Shown here piece after piece: positions 35,003-43,939 of a stretch of DNA of 64,000 nucleotides. A program made the position numbers and the translations under genes. Below the pieces are notes generated by a model. That model did no database searches. It was not told where the DNA came from and was given only the letters and a program-made list of their open reading frames with translations. Within the stretch, counting starts at the first letter, position 1, and each line of letters opens with the position of its first letter. The stretch comes from Collinsella sp. (lineage in GTDB: Bacteria > Actinomycetota > Coriobacteriia > Coriobacteriales > Coriobacteriaceae): contig JAGZQF010000011.1 in NCBI GenBank assembly GCA_018382295.1, positions 3,297 to 67,296 on the forward strand, given 5' to 3'.

Positions 35003-35638
35003 CTAAAGAAGACGGACAGACGACGAACGGTCAAAACTAGTCGCGTCCGCCCGTCTCCAACGATCGAATGTCGATGCGCTGACGTTCAAAAGCGCAGCAG
35101 CCTCTCGCCTCGTAACCTCACCCCCTTCGAATAATTTGATGACATCGCGATAGCTATCTGGACGTTCGAATGCCGGCCTTCCAAATTTCACGCCACGCAA
35201 ACGCGCCGACGCGATGCCCTCCGCCTGGCGTTGCTTGATGTTTTCGCGCTCTAGCTGCGCCACGTAGCTCAAGATCTGAAGGACCAGATCTGCCATGAAC
35301 GTTCCCGTGATGCCATCGGGCTGCTCGCGCGTATCGAGCAGCGGCATATCAAGAACCACGATGGCAGCGTTCCTATCCACCGTGATACGTCGCCACTCAT
35401 CGAGGACTTCGCGATAATTGCGACCCAAACGATCGATACTTTTGATCACGAGAACGTCACCCGCGCGCAACCTGCGAAGAAGACGTTGGTACTGGGGACG
35501 CTTAAAGTCCTTACCGCTTGCCTTGTCAGCATAAATCTGGCTCCGTTGCACAGGAAACCTCCCTAGTGCGTCTAACTGGCGGTCCAAGTTCTGGTCCGCG
35601 GAAGAGACACGCGCATACCCAAAGATTCGATTGTCCAT
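35003..35638 (-). CDS. Serine site-specific recombinase (resolvase/invertase family)
   Basis: The 211-residue protein begins IFGYARVSSADQNLDRQ with the catalytic Ser of serine recombinases, continues with KSIDRLGRNYREVL and the long E-helix (DLVLQILSYVAQLERENIKQRQ), and ends in an HTH that binds the crossover site. Length fits Hin/Tn3-resolvase-type enzymes. The ATG follows AGGGG. No clear inverted crossover pair or transposase lies beside it, so it may be the remnant that brought in the 32-35 kb genes. Confidence 0.9.
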   Translation of the reverse strand: MDNRIFGYARVSSADQNLDRQLDALGRFPVQRSQIYADKASGKDFKRPQYQRLLRRLRAGDVLVIKSIDRLGRNYREVLDEWRRITVDRNAAIVVLDMPLLDTREQPDGITGTFMADLVLQILSYVAQLERENIKQRQAEGIASARLRGVKFGRPAFERPDSYRDVIKLFEGGEVTRREAAALLNVSASTFDRWRRADATSFDRSSSVRLL

Positions 35639-35792
35639 AATTGCCCCTATCGGCTACCTCTTGGCAGCATCAGCTCAAGCGAGAGCCCACTCACTATAGG
35701 GCGTGCAAATTTCGCGAATGGGTTGAGGTCATTTTGGCCCTCAGGCACAAGCTATTCAAGTGCCATGCCGACAGATGCTGGCTTTTATTTTG

Positions 35793-35825
35793 AATGTGAC
35801 AAAGGGACAGTCCCTTTGTCACATT
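35793..35825. repeat. GGGAC-family palindrome (33 bp)
   Basis: A perfect palindrome: AATGTGACAAAGGGAC, one central A, and the exact complement. Closely related copies lie at 37018-37048 and 40745-40777. It marks the right edge of the AT-richer segment. Confidence 0.8.
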
Positions 35826-35910
35826 GGGGCACCAAATAATGAGCCATCGTTTTTAATCAGAATTTACTAGAATAAAATGAAGTTAAACGGCGATGTGAAA
35901 GGAGAGCCTT

Positions 35911-37011
35911 GTGGAATATCTCGAGAACCCGTTTACCCCCAGTTTTGGTGAGGTTCCTGCCCATCTCGCCGGCAGACAACAGATTATTCGGGATTTGGAC
36001 CGTGCCTTCTTGAGCCAGCGCAGACGCCCGGAATTGACCTCGATCTTCTCAGGCGCGCGTGGAACCGGTAAAACCGCACTCATGTCATCGCTCGCGACAA
36101 GAGCGGAATCCCACGGATGGATAGCGGTAAAGACGACCGCGCTCTCGGGAATGCTTGAGGAAATCGAGCTCGGGGCGAAACGTGCTGCAGGCCATCTCAT
36201 CGACCCGTCTAACAACTTCGAAGTCACCGGTCTCGGAATTGCACCGCTCGGCAGTATCGAGGTCAATCGCGTTCACGATGCCTCGACCTGGCGGTATCGT
36301 ATGAGCGACATCATCGACCAGCTCAACGAGGCGGGCACGGGTCTGCTCGTCACGGTTGATGAGGTCGACCCGACGCTCGACGAGATGATCCAGCTCGCAG
36401 CCACGTATCAGCACTTTGTGACCGATGGGAAACGCGTCGCCCTACTCATGGCTGGACTTCCCAACAACGTCTCGACGTTGCTGAACCACAAGACGGTCTC
36501 GTTCCTTCGCCGTGCCCAGCAATATCATCTGGGGCGTATCGCCGACTACGATGTACGCGAGGCCTTGATCCGAACGATCCAGGAAAACGACCGTTTGGCG
36601 GATGCCGAGGGAATCGATAAGGCCGTTCGCTCGATTTCGGGCTTTCCTTTCCTTTTGCAGCTTGTGGGTTACCGCGCCTGGGATCTCACGAGCAACTCGA
36701 GGGAAATATCATCTCGCGACTTTGACCAGGGAATCAAAATCGCACGCGACGAAATGGACGACCGGATCCTCGCGGCGACCTATCGGGAACTCACTGCAGA
36801 GGACAAGCGATTCCTCATCGCCATGCTCGATGACGAGGAAGAGTCCACCACCGCCGACCTTGTCGAACGCCTTAAGCGTTCGCCGCAACAGGTCTCCCGC
36901 TACCGGCGCCGCATGATAGACGCAGGCATTATTGGGGAACGCGGGCGCGGTATCGTCGCTTTTGAATTACCGTTCTTCCGCGACTATCTCGCCGCTCAAT
37001 GCGTGAAATAG
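35911..37011 (+). CDS. ORC/Cdc6-like AAA ATPase with C-terminal winged helix (paralogue 1)
   Basis: The 366-residue protein has Walker A GARGTGKT, Walker B LLVTVDEVD, a helical lid and a C-terminal winged-helix-like region (TTADLVERLKRSPQQVSRYRRR). The opening NPFTPSFGEVPAHLAGR is shared in pattern with the ATPase at 39559-40677, so the two are paralogues. Such proteins bind DNA or act as STAND/AAA switches; the role is not known. The GTG start follows AAGGAG. It converges on the UvrA-like gene with a palindrome between them. Confidence 0.82.
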   Translation: MEYLENPFTPSFGEVPAHLAGRQQIIRDLDRAFLSQRRRPELTSIFSGARGTGKTALMSSLATRAESHGWIAVKTTALSGMLEEIELGAKRAAGHLIDPSNNFEVTGLGIAPLGSIEVNRVHDASTWRYRMSDIIDQLNEAGTGLLVTVDEVDPTLDEMIQLAATYQHFVTDGKRVALLMAGLPNNVSTLLNHKTVSFLRRAQQYHLGRIADYDVREALIRTIQENDRLADAEGIDKAVRSISGFPFLLQLVGYRAWDLTSNSREISSRDFDQGIKIARDEMDDRILAATYRELTAEDKRFLIAMLDDEEESTTADLVERLKRSPQQVSRYRRRMIDAGIIGERGRGIVAFELPFFRDYLAAQCVK

Positions 37012-37017
37012 GCATCG

Positions 37018-37048
37018 ATGTGACAAAGGGACTGTTCCTTTGTCACAT
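37018..37048. repeat. GGGAC-family palindrome (31 bp)
   Basis: ATGTGACAAAGGGAC, a central T, and the complement with one wobble, placed between the convergent ATPase and UvrA-like stops. Confidence 0.8.
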
Positions 37049-37052
37049 TCGG

Positions 37053-39566
37053 TTATAGGTAGCGGCCGGTGATGCTTGCGGAGCAGGCCGCGATGTCGCC
37101 CGGCGTACCGGCGCAGACGATTTGCCCGCCGGCGTCGCCACCGCCCGGGCCCATGTCGATCACGTAATCGGCGTTACGGATAAGGTCGAGATCGTGTTCG
37201 ATCACGATAACCGTGGCGCCTTTGGCAACAAGGCCGTCGAACACACTCAGCAACACCTGAACATCGAGCGGATGTAGTCCGATCGTGGGCTCGTCAAACA
37301 CAAACACGGCATCATCCTGCACGCGACCCATCTCGCTCGCAAGCTTAAGACGCTGAGCCTCGCCGCCCGAAAGCGCCGGCGTGGGCTCACCGAGCGTGAG
37401 ATAGCCCAAGCCAAGGTCGTGCAAGGTCTGCAAGCGCGTCTGAACTTTCTTGAGCCCCACCGTGGCGTCGATGGCCTCGTCCACACTCATGTCCATGAGC
37501 TGCGGCAACGTAAGCAGACTCCCGTCCTTGCCCTCGCGATGGATATGCGAAGCCGCGTCTGCATAACGTGAGCCGTGACATGCCGGGCAGACGATTTCGA
37601 CATCGGGCAAAAACTGCACGTCGAGCGATATCGAGCCCGTGCCATCACACGTAGGGCAGCGCAAGGCGCCGGTATTGTAGCTAAAGGCGCCCGCCTTGTA
37701 GCCGGCTGCCTTGGCCTCGGGCGTACGGGCGAAGGCGCGGCGCAGCTCATCATGGATGTCGGCATAGGTTGCCACCGTCGAGCGCACGTTGGCACCGATG
37801 GGCGTGGCGTCAATCAGGTTGGCACGCGCAATGCCCTCGGCATCGATCCAGCGCACGTGGCGTGGCAAGCGCTCGCCAGCTGCCTGCGCCTTAAGCGCCG
37901 GGATGAGCGTCTCGAGCACCAACGTCGTCTTGCCCGAACCCGAAACACCCGTCACCGCGACCAAGCGGCCGCGCGGGATATCGACTTCGAGCGGCTTGAC
38001 GGTATGGATGGCATCGGTCGCCATGCGGATATGGGCCTGGTCGAACATTTCGTCGTCAGTCACCTGCGGACGCAAGCGCTTGGGCTCGACGCGCAAAAAC
38101 GGCGCGATACGGCTGCCCTGCGATTGTTCGACCTCGTCCACCGTACCAGCGGCAATCACATTACCGCCGCCCGCTCCGGCAACGGGGCCCATCTCGACCA
38201 GATAATCAGCCTCCGCCAGCACGCGCGTATCGTGGTCGACAACGACCACGGTGTTGCCGTCGCCCACCAGATCGCGCATCACGCCTACCAAACCGTCGAC
38301 ATTGGCAGGATGCAAGCCGATCGAGGGCTCGTCCAGCACATAAAGCACGCCCGTCGATCGGTTGCGCACCACACGGGCGAGCTGCACACGCTGGCGCTCA
38401 CCCGTGGAGAGCGTGGCACCGGCGCGGTCGAGTGAAAGGTAATCGAGACCCAGGTCGACCAGACGACGGGCCGTGCTCAAAAATGAATCGCAGATATCCG
38501 CTGCCATGGGCTGCATCTCGGCCGGCAAGGACATAGGCACCCCACGCACCCACTCAATCGCCTCGCCCAGCGTCATAGCCGCCGCCTGTGCCAGATTGAT
38601 ATCGCGCACCTGGGGCTGGCGCGCAGCCTCGGAAAGACGCGTGCCACCACAGTCACGGCATGGCCCCTCGCGCAAAAAGCGTGCAACGCGTTTGAGGCCC
38701 TTATCGTCCTTGACCTTGGCGAGCGCATTCTCAACGGTATAGACGGCGTTGTAATAGGTGAAATCGAGCGGCGTGGCGCCCTCGCCGTTTTTGGGCACGT
38801 AGAGAATGTGCTTTTTAACCGCCGGACCATGGAACACGATGTCGCGCTCTTGAGGCGTGAGCTGGTTAAATGGCACGTCGGTGCGCACGCCCATCTCGCC
38901 AGCCACCTGCTTCATCAGATCCCACATGAGCGTGCCCCAAGGAAGCACCGCGCCCTCGTTGATAGTCTTTGACTCGTCGGGCACCAGGCTCGCCTCGTCC
39001 ACCTCGCGCATGACACCGGTGCCGCCGCAGGTAGGGCACGCACCGCCGCTGTTGAAGGCAAGGTCCTCGGCGCTCGGCGCGTAGAACTCGCGACCGCACG
39101 CAGGGCACGTGAGCGCCAGGCCAGCGGCCACGTTAAGGCTCGGCTCTACACGCGCCCCGCAATGCGGGCACACATGATGGGCGCAACGGCTAAAGAGCAG
39201 ACGCAGGCTGTTGTTGAGCTCGGTCATGGTACCAAAGGTCGAGCGCACGCCCGGCACGCTGGGGCGCTGATGCAATGCGAGCGCCGCCGGCACGTGCAGC
39301 ACCTCGTCCACCTGGGCGTGTTCGGCCTGTGTTAGGCGACGACGAGTATAGGTGCTGAGCGCCTCCAGGTAGCGACGCGAGCCCTCGGCATAAAGAACCC
39401 CCAGCGCCAGCGAACTCTTGCCCGAGCCCGACACGCCGGCAATACCCACGAGCTTTCCCAGCGGAATATCGATATCGATGTCCTTGAGGTTATGGACGCG
39501 CGCGCCGCGCACCTCGATAGCCTGCGGGCTCATCTTCTGTTCCGTCACCTTTATCACCCTACTCAT
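37053..39566 (-). CDS. UvrA-like ABC ATPase lacking the UvrB-binding domain
   Basis: The 837-residue protein has both UvrA nucleotide-binding halves: Walker A GVSGSGKSS and GVSGSGKTT, signatures LSTGERQRVQLAR and LSGGEAQRLKLA, and zinc-type Cys clusters (CPTCGGTG; CPTCDGTG with CPACHGSRY). Between RSTFGTMTE and FNSGGACPTC it is about 100 residues shorter than E. coli UvrA (940), removing the UvrB-binding region. It resembles UvrA2/DrrC-type proteins linked to DNA-damaging-drug tolerance rather than canonical excision repair. Its start overlaps the upstream ATPase stop by 8 bases, so the two are translationally coupled. Confidence 0.9.
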   Translation of the reverse strand: MSRVIKVTEQKMSPQAIEVRGARVHNLKDIDIDIPLGKLVGIAGVSGSGKSSLALGVLYAEGSRRYLEALSTYTRRRLTQAEHAQVDEVLHVPAALALHQRPSVPGVRSTFGTMTELNNSLRLLFSRCAHHVCPHCGARVEPSLNVAAGLALTCPACGREFYAPSAEDLAFNSGGACPTCGGTGVMREVDEASLVPDESKTINEGAVLPWGTLMWDLMKQVAGEMGVRTDVPFNQLTPQERDIVFHGPAVKKHILYVPKNGEGATPLDFTYYNAVYTVENALAKVKDDKGLKRVARFLREGPCRDCGGTRLSEAARQPQVRDINLAQAAAMTLGEAIEWVRGVPMSLPAEMQPMAADICDSFLSTARRLVDLGLDYLSLDRAGATLSTGERQRVQLARVVRNRSTGVLYVLDEPSIGLHPANVDGLVGVMRDLVGDGNTVVVVDHDTRVLAEADYLVEMGPVAGAGGGNVIAAGTVDEVEQSQGSRIAPFLRVEPKRLRPQVTDDEMFDQAHIRMATDAIHTVKPLEVDIPRGRLVAVTGVSGSGKTTLVLETLIPALKAQAAGERLPRHVRWIDAEGIARANLIDATPIGANVRSTVATYADIHDELRRAFARTPEAKAAGYKAGAFSYNTGALRCPTCDGTGSISLDVQFLPDVEIVCPACHGSRYADAASHIHREGKDGSLLTLPQLMDMSVDEAIDATVGLKKVQTRLQTLHDLGLGYLTLGEPTPALSGGEAQRLKLASEMGRVQDDAVFVFDEPTIGLHPLDVQVLLSVFDGLVAKGATVIVIEHDLDLIRNADYVIDMGPGGGDAGGQIVCAGTPGDIAACSASITGRYL

Positions 39567-40677
39567 GCCATAAAACTCGATCGCGAATGTACGCGCCCAG
39601 CATGGGCACGGTAAACCGGACGAGGCCGTATCCAGCTGCCTCGATGACGCGCTCGCGAATCAGACTTGCGCGATATTTACTCGCCCAGCTCTGGGTGCGA
39701 TCGCAACGCTCAATGATGTCCGCCATGCGCGTCGGTTTACCCTCGTCAACCGCCATGGCCTCGATAAAGAGGCGTTGTGGACTGCGCAACCCGTAATACA
39801 GAGGCGCGTCAACCGCTTCATAGAACTCGGAGACGGCATCCGCGTGCCCAGCCTCAACATCACGCCTTTCAATGACCTGCGAGCCACGCCGGACAGCAGC
39901 CCGCCACATGTAATATCCCACCAGCTGGACCATATAGGGATGCCCCATGCTCTTGTGTGCCGCAAGATCCGCCGTCTCCGCGTCAACGTAAAGACCAGCG
40001 TCCTTGACCGTTTGGATATACGAATCGCGCACCTTGGGCAAAGATATCGCCCCCAGCGTACGCTGCTGGGCGCGGCGCAAAAACGTCACGCTCGGCTCTT
40101 CGAGCAGATCGTCAACCATACTGGGTAAGCCGGCGAACACCAGCGCAAGACCGCGCTGGTCGCTATCGGGCAAGCCCGTAGCACCCTGGTCTCCGAGCAC
40201 CTGCTGATAGAGAACGGCAAGAGCCGCCAGTTCCTCGATAGAAGCCGATTGCGCCTCGTCAATCGCAAACAGTATGCCCTTGCCTGGACCGAGCTTCTTG
40301 AGGCGCTCGTTGACCAGCCCTCGTAACGTCTCGCCCTTTGCTCGCGCCGCCTCGACCGACATCCGGCCAAACGACGGCCCGAACCCCATTGACGTCACAA
40401 CGGGTTTATTCGAGCGTAGCGCGTCGGCTAAGCGGTCGCATAAGCCAAGCGAAGCGGAATCGGAGATAACCGCCCATCCGCGCTCATTGGCTAGACGTTG
40501 CAGCTCCCGCAGGAGAACCGTTTTGCCGCAGCCGCGGTTTCCCGTAATGAGCATGAGCCTACCCGGCGCTCCGGCGCCGTTGTCGAGTCCTTCCTCAAAA
40601 TCTTCGATGACCGACTCGCGGCCGATGAGTATCGGAGGCCGCTTGCCAGCCGTGGGCTTAAAGGGATTTGGATTCAT
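39559..40677 (-). CDS. ORC/Cdc6-like AAA ATPase with C-terminal winged helix (paralogue 2)
   Basis: A 372-residue protein with Walker A GNRGCGKT, Walker B ILFAIDEAQ and a C-terminal winged-helix-like region (MADIIERCDRTQSWASKYRASL). It shares layout with the ATPase at 35911-37011: FLRRAQQ and PYMVQLVGYYMW correspond to FLRRAQQ and PFLLQLVGYRAW there. It is upstream of and overlaps the UvrA-like gene by 8 bases, forming one operon. DNA-associated function is inferred from fold and partner. Confidence 0.82.
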   Translation of the reverse strand: MNPNPFKPTAGKRPPILIGRESVIEDFEEGLDNGAGAPGRLMLITGNRGCGKTVLLRELQRLANERGWAVISDSASLGLCDRLADALRSNKPVVTSMGFGPSFGRMSVEAARAKGETLRGLVNERLKKLGPGKGILFAIDEAQSASIEELAALAVLYQQVLGDQGATGLPDSDQRGLALVFAGLPSMVDDLLEEPSVTFLRRAQQRTLGAISLPKVRDSYIQTVKDAGLYVDAETADLAAHKSMGHPYMVQLVGYYMWRAAVRRGSQVIERRDVEAGHADAVSEFYEAVDAPLYYGLRSPQRLFIEAMAVDEGKPTRMADIIERCDRTQSWASKYRASLIRERVIEAAGYGLVRFTVPMLGAYIRDRVLWHE

Positions 40678-40744
40678 GTCGGCCTCCTCGGATTGGCAAA
40701 CCCTGGCAATAGTTATACCAACTTATACCGAGTTATACCAATAG

Positions 40745-40777
40745 CATGTGACAAAGGAGCTGTCCCTTTGTCACATG
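40745..40777. repeat. GGGAC-family palindrome overlapping a stop codon
   Basis: CATGTGACAAAGG...CCTTTGTCACATG; its right arm includes the stop codon and last codons of the TetM-like gene. Confidence 0.75.
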
Positions 40778-42774
40778 TGGCCGAAAAACTCGGCGTCTGC
40801 TGCTCGCCAGGGGCGGAAGGTGGCGGGATCGATCTTTACGTGCGCCGCGGCGGGTACGTCGTACCATTTGACCGTGTAACCGGCGCCGTGAGAGCAAAAG
40901 ACCGAATCGGGCGTGTTGGGCAGATCGGCCTCGGGCCCATAGGCGGCCGTCTCGATGACGCGCTCGGCATCATGGCAAGCCGCATAGCCGGCGAACTCTA
41001 GGTACAGATGCCCGCGACCGCTCGTGTAGGCGGCCACCTCCAGCGCGTAATCCTGCACCTCGGATGCCGGCACGCGACCCACAAGCTTTGCCCGATCGCC
41101 CGCCATCGCCGGCGGCTCGTACTCAGCGCCCATGCGCGTGGCATCCGAGAGCGCCCGGCCCACGCACTCCCCCGGCACCTCGAGCTCAAAGTGGTACCAC
41201 GGCTCCAACAGCACCGCCGCGCCAGCCTCACGCGCCTGCATGAGCCCCTGACGAATCGCGCGGTACGTGGCCTGGCGAAAATCGCCGCCCTCGGTGTGTT
41301 TGGCATGCGCACGGCCGCCCGTGAGCGTAATGCGCACATCGGTGATGGGCGAGCCGGTCAGCACGCCCAGGTGATCGCGCTCCATGGCGTTGGTGAGTGC
41401 CAGACGCTGCCAGTTAAGATCGAGCTCGTCGGTCGAGGTCACGGTGCCAAACTGCACGCCCGAGCCCGCTGGCAACGGCTCCAGGCGCAGATGCACCTCG
41501 GCATAGTGGCGCAGTGGCTCAAAGTGGCCCACGCCCTCGACCGGCTGCGAAATAGTCTCCTTATAGAGAATGCCACCAGACTCAAACGCAACCGAAAGGC
41601 CAAAGCGATCGGCAAGCACGCGCTGCACGACCTCGAGCTGCACGGCGCCCATCAACTGCAAATGAATCTGCTCCAGATGCGTATTCCAGCTTACGCCGAG
41701 CATGGGATCCTCGTCCGCCAACTCAGTCAGCGCTTTGAACACCGCGTGGACATCGTGTTCGCCCGGAAGCACCGTATAGGTGAGGACCGGCGCAATGACA
41801 GGCGCATCGCCCGCAGGCTCCGCGCCCAAGGCATCCCCCGGGCGAACGTGCGCAAGACCCGTCACGGCACAAATACCGCCAGCAGCAACTTCTTGGGCAA
41901 GCTCATACTTCTCGCCGTTATAGATGCGTACCTGATCGACCTTCTGCTCCCATGCCTCGGCACCGGAACGTCCGCCAATCATCTGTTTGGCATGCAGTGT
42001 GCCGCCGGTCACTTTAACCCAAGCCAAACGCTCGCCGTGATCCCCGCGGCTGACACGATAGACGCGCGCGGCAAACTCCGGGAGCCACGCCTGTTCGCGC
42101 ATCAGCGCGCATATGCCATCCAGTAGCTCGTCCACGCCTTGGTCCTTGAGCGCCGAGCCGGCAAAGCAGGGAAAGAGCTTGCGCTCGGCAACCATGCGCG
42201 ACAGCGTTGCGACAGAAAGCTCGCCCGCTTCAAATAACTCCTCGAGCGCCGCCTCGTCCAACGCAGCAGCGTCCTCCTGAACGGCGCCGCCCGCCAGCAG
42301 TTCGTTGGCATCCAGGCAGCCCTCGGAAAGACGTTGCCTAAGCTGTGCCAGCAAAACATCGCGGCCGGGATTCTCCAAATCGATTTTGTTGATAAAGATG
42401 AACGTCGGGATGTCATAGCGCGCAAGCAGGCGCCACAGGGTTTCGGTGTGCCCCTGAACGCCGTCGTTGGCGCCCACGACCAAAATCGCATAGTCCAGGG
42501 CACGCAGCGTGCGCTCCGCCTCGGCCGAAAAATCGACGTGACCGGGCGCATCCACGAGCATGACGCGGGTATCGCCGTGGTCGAGTACGGCCTGCGACGA
42601 GAAGATCGTAATGCCACGCTCACGCTCGATCTCGTTCGTATCCAGATGCGAATCGCCATCGTCCACACGCCCGCGCTTGCGAATGCGACCCGCGTTAAAC
42701 AGCATGGCCTCGGCCAACGTGGTCTTGCCGGCATCGACATGCGCCAAGATTCCAACGACCGCTTGCTTCGACAT
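40771..42774 (-). CDS. TetM/EF-G-like translational GTPase
   Basis: The 667-residue protein starts MSKQAVVGILAHVDAGKTTL with G1 HVDAGKTT, G3 DAPGHVDF and G4 NKID, and has EF-G domains II-V including the ribosome-protection-type C-terminus. It resembles Tet(M)/Tet(W)/OtrA in length and order but diverges in switch I (DDGDSHLDTNEIERERGIT) from the classical resistance proteins. It may act on the ribosome in antibiotic protection or another stress; tetracycline resistance cannot be claimed. The ATG at 42774 follows GAGGAGGG. Confidence 0.87.
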   Translation of the reverse strand: MSKQAVVGILAHVDAGKTTLAEAMLFNAGRIRKRGRVDDGDSHLDTNEIERERGITIFSSQAVLDHGDTRVMLVDAPGHVDFSAEAERTLRALDYAILVVGANDGVQGHTETLWRLLARYDIPTFIFINKIDLENPGRDVLLAQLRQRLSEGCLDANELLAGGAVQEDAAALDEAALEELFEAGELSVATLSRMVAERKLFPCFAGSALKDQGVDELLDGICALMREQAWLPEFAARVYRVSRGDHGERLAWVKVTGGTLHAKQMIGGRSGAEAWEQKVDQVRIYNGEKYELAQEVAAGGICAVTGLAHVRPGDALGAEPAGDAPVIAPVLTYTVLPGEHDVHAVFKALTELADEDPMLGVSWNTHLEQIHLQLMGAVQLEVVQRVLADRFGLSVAFESGGILYKETISQPVEGVGHFEPLRHYAEVHLRLEPLPAGSGVQFGTVTSTDELDLNWQRLALTNAMERDHLGVLTGSPITDVRITLTGGRAHAKHTEGGDFRQATYRAIRQGLMQAREAGAAVLLEPWYHFELEVPGECVGRALSDATRMGAEYEPPAMAGDRAKLVGRVPASEVQDYALEVAAYTSGRGHLYLEFAGYAACHDAERVIETAAYGPEADLPNTPDSVFCSHGAGYTVKWYDVPAAAHVKIDPATFRPWRAADAEFFGHM

Positions 42775-42961
42775 GGCCCTCCTCTTATTACAAGCCCATC
42801 GCACGCGGCAACGGGCATCCTCGTTCCACACTGGATGATACAATGTACGGGCCGGCGGGCGAAGCGGGCCCTATCCCCCGACCGAGCTCATCGCCCCGCG
42901 TTGCCGCGCGGCGATTTTCGTAGGTTCGCGCCTTGCGAAAGCCGGCTTACAAAACAGCGCA

Positions 42962-43001
42962 GCGAACGAAAATGGCTCCGCTCGGGGCCATTTTCGTTCG
43001 C
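42962..43001. terminator. Strong hairpin downstream of the GNAT gene
   Basis: GCGAACGAAAATGGC and its exact complement form a 15-bp stem with a 10-base loop. It lies past the GNAT stop (minus strand) and upstream of the TetM-like gene; no T-tract is obvious. I saw nothing else in 42775-43028. Confidence 0.55.
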
Positions 43002-43028
43002 GCGAATTATTGATACGCGTCCCCGCTC

Positions 43029-43517
43029 TTATGCCTCGCGCAGCCAATCAAACGCGACGCGCGGCGTACCGTCCGACACATATACGATACCGGCGCGCTT
43101 AAACCCGGCCTTGGCGATGGCGCCCCGCATAGGCAGGTTGTCTTGGTGCGTGTCGATACGCAGATGGTCGATACGTTCCTTGGCAAAGGCAAACATCGCG
43201 GCCGCAACGCCATGCGTGGTGCCGTCGGATGCCACGCGGTGCAGCACAGCATACGGGGCGTCGCCGTGCCACTGGCCGCCCTCGATCGCATCGTAGGAGC
43301 TGTCCGGCCCCGGCAGAAAGGCAAACGTCGCTACCACGCGGCCGTCAACTACGCACACATAGCTGCCACCGGCGGCGATATCGGCAGCCAGTTGCTCGGC
43401 AGAAGGCGTGCCCTCGGGCCACTGCGTGGCGTTGCCATGCGCGCGCATAAAGGCGCGGGCTGCGCCATAGATAGCCATGACGGCGGGAATGTCGGTATCG
43501 AGGGTTTTTCTGATCAT
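43029..43517 (-). CDS. GNAT-family N-acetyltransferase
   Basis: A 162-residue protein with the GNAT order: N-terminal IRKTLDTDIPAVMAIY, a central strand (YVCVVDGRVVATFAFLP), a region corresponding to the acetyl-CoA-binding helix (SDGTTHGVAAAMFAFA) and C-terminal RIDTHQDNLPMRGAIAKAGF. The substrate is unknown. ATG at 43517 is preferred over the adjacent GTG because the GAGG upstream is better placed. Single gene. Confidence 0.88.
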   Translation of the reverse strand: MIRKTLDTDIPAVMAIYGAARAFMRAHGNATQWPEGTPSAEQLAADIAAGGSYVCVVDGRVVATFAFLPGPDSSYDAIEGGQWHGDAPYAVLHRVASDGTTHGVAAAMFAFAKERIDHLRIDTHQDNLPMRGAIAKAGFKRAGIVYVSDGTPRVAFDWLREA

Positions 43518-43594
43518 CACGCGGCGACCTCACGTTTATTGGTATCACTTTGGTTGAGCAATGATACCAGCGTTTGGAGAGAGGCGCTAAGCAG

Positions 43595-43891
43595 ATGGGA
43601 AGCAAAAAGCGAGCCGCCTGGTCAAAGGCCAAAAGCGAGTTTTTGGGCGCTGCTACCGGCGGCGATATGAGTGACCTGTTTGCGCGCGAAGACAAGCGCC
43701 GCGACGCCCTGGACGCCGAGCGCGATGAGGCCTGGCGCTACAAGTCGTGCGAACGCAAAAACCGTTACGACACGCGCGCCGAGGCCGAGGCCGTTATGGC
43801 CGACTGCGAAAACCGCGGGCGGCGCGGTTTGGCCTGCTACAAATGCGAATACTGCGGTGGCTGGCACCTGACGTCGCACCCTTGGAAATAG
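43595..43891 (+). CDS. Small zinc-ribbon-like protein
   Basis: The 98-residue protein is basic and charged, with a conserved-looking C-terminus CYKCEYCGGWHLTSHP. Cys-x2-Cys-x2-Cys followed by WHLT is typical of small zinc-binding proteins seen in many bacteria and phages. Function unknown. The ATG follows GAGAGG at a slightly long distance. Divergent from the GNAT gene. Confidence 0.7.
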   Translation: MGSKKRAAWSKAKSEFLGAATGGDMSDLFAREDKRRDALDAERDEAWRYKSCERKNRYDTRAEAEAVMADCENRGRRGLACYKCEYCGGWHLTSHPWK

Positions 43892-43939
43892 GCGCCGCAT
43901 CGGCACGGCGCTAGCGAAGCCCCGGTAATCACACGCAAG

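Noticed and set aside
40771..42774. Calling the GTPase tet(M) or tet(W) and claiming tetracycline resistance
   Set aside because: Domain order agrees, but the switch region and many positions differ from classical determinants; function cannot be assigned by eye.
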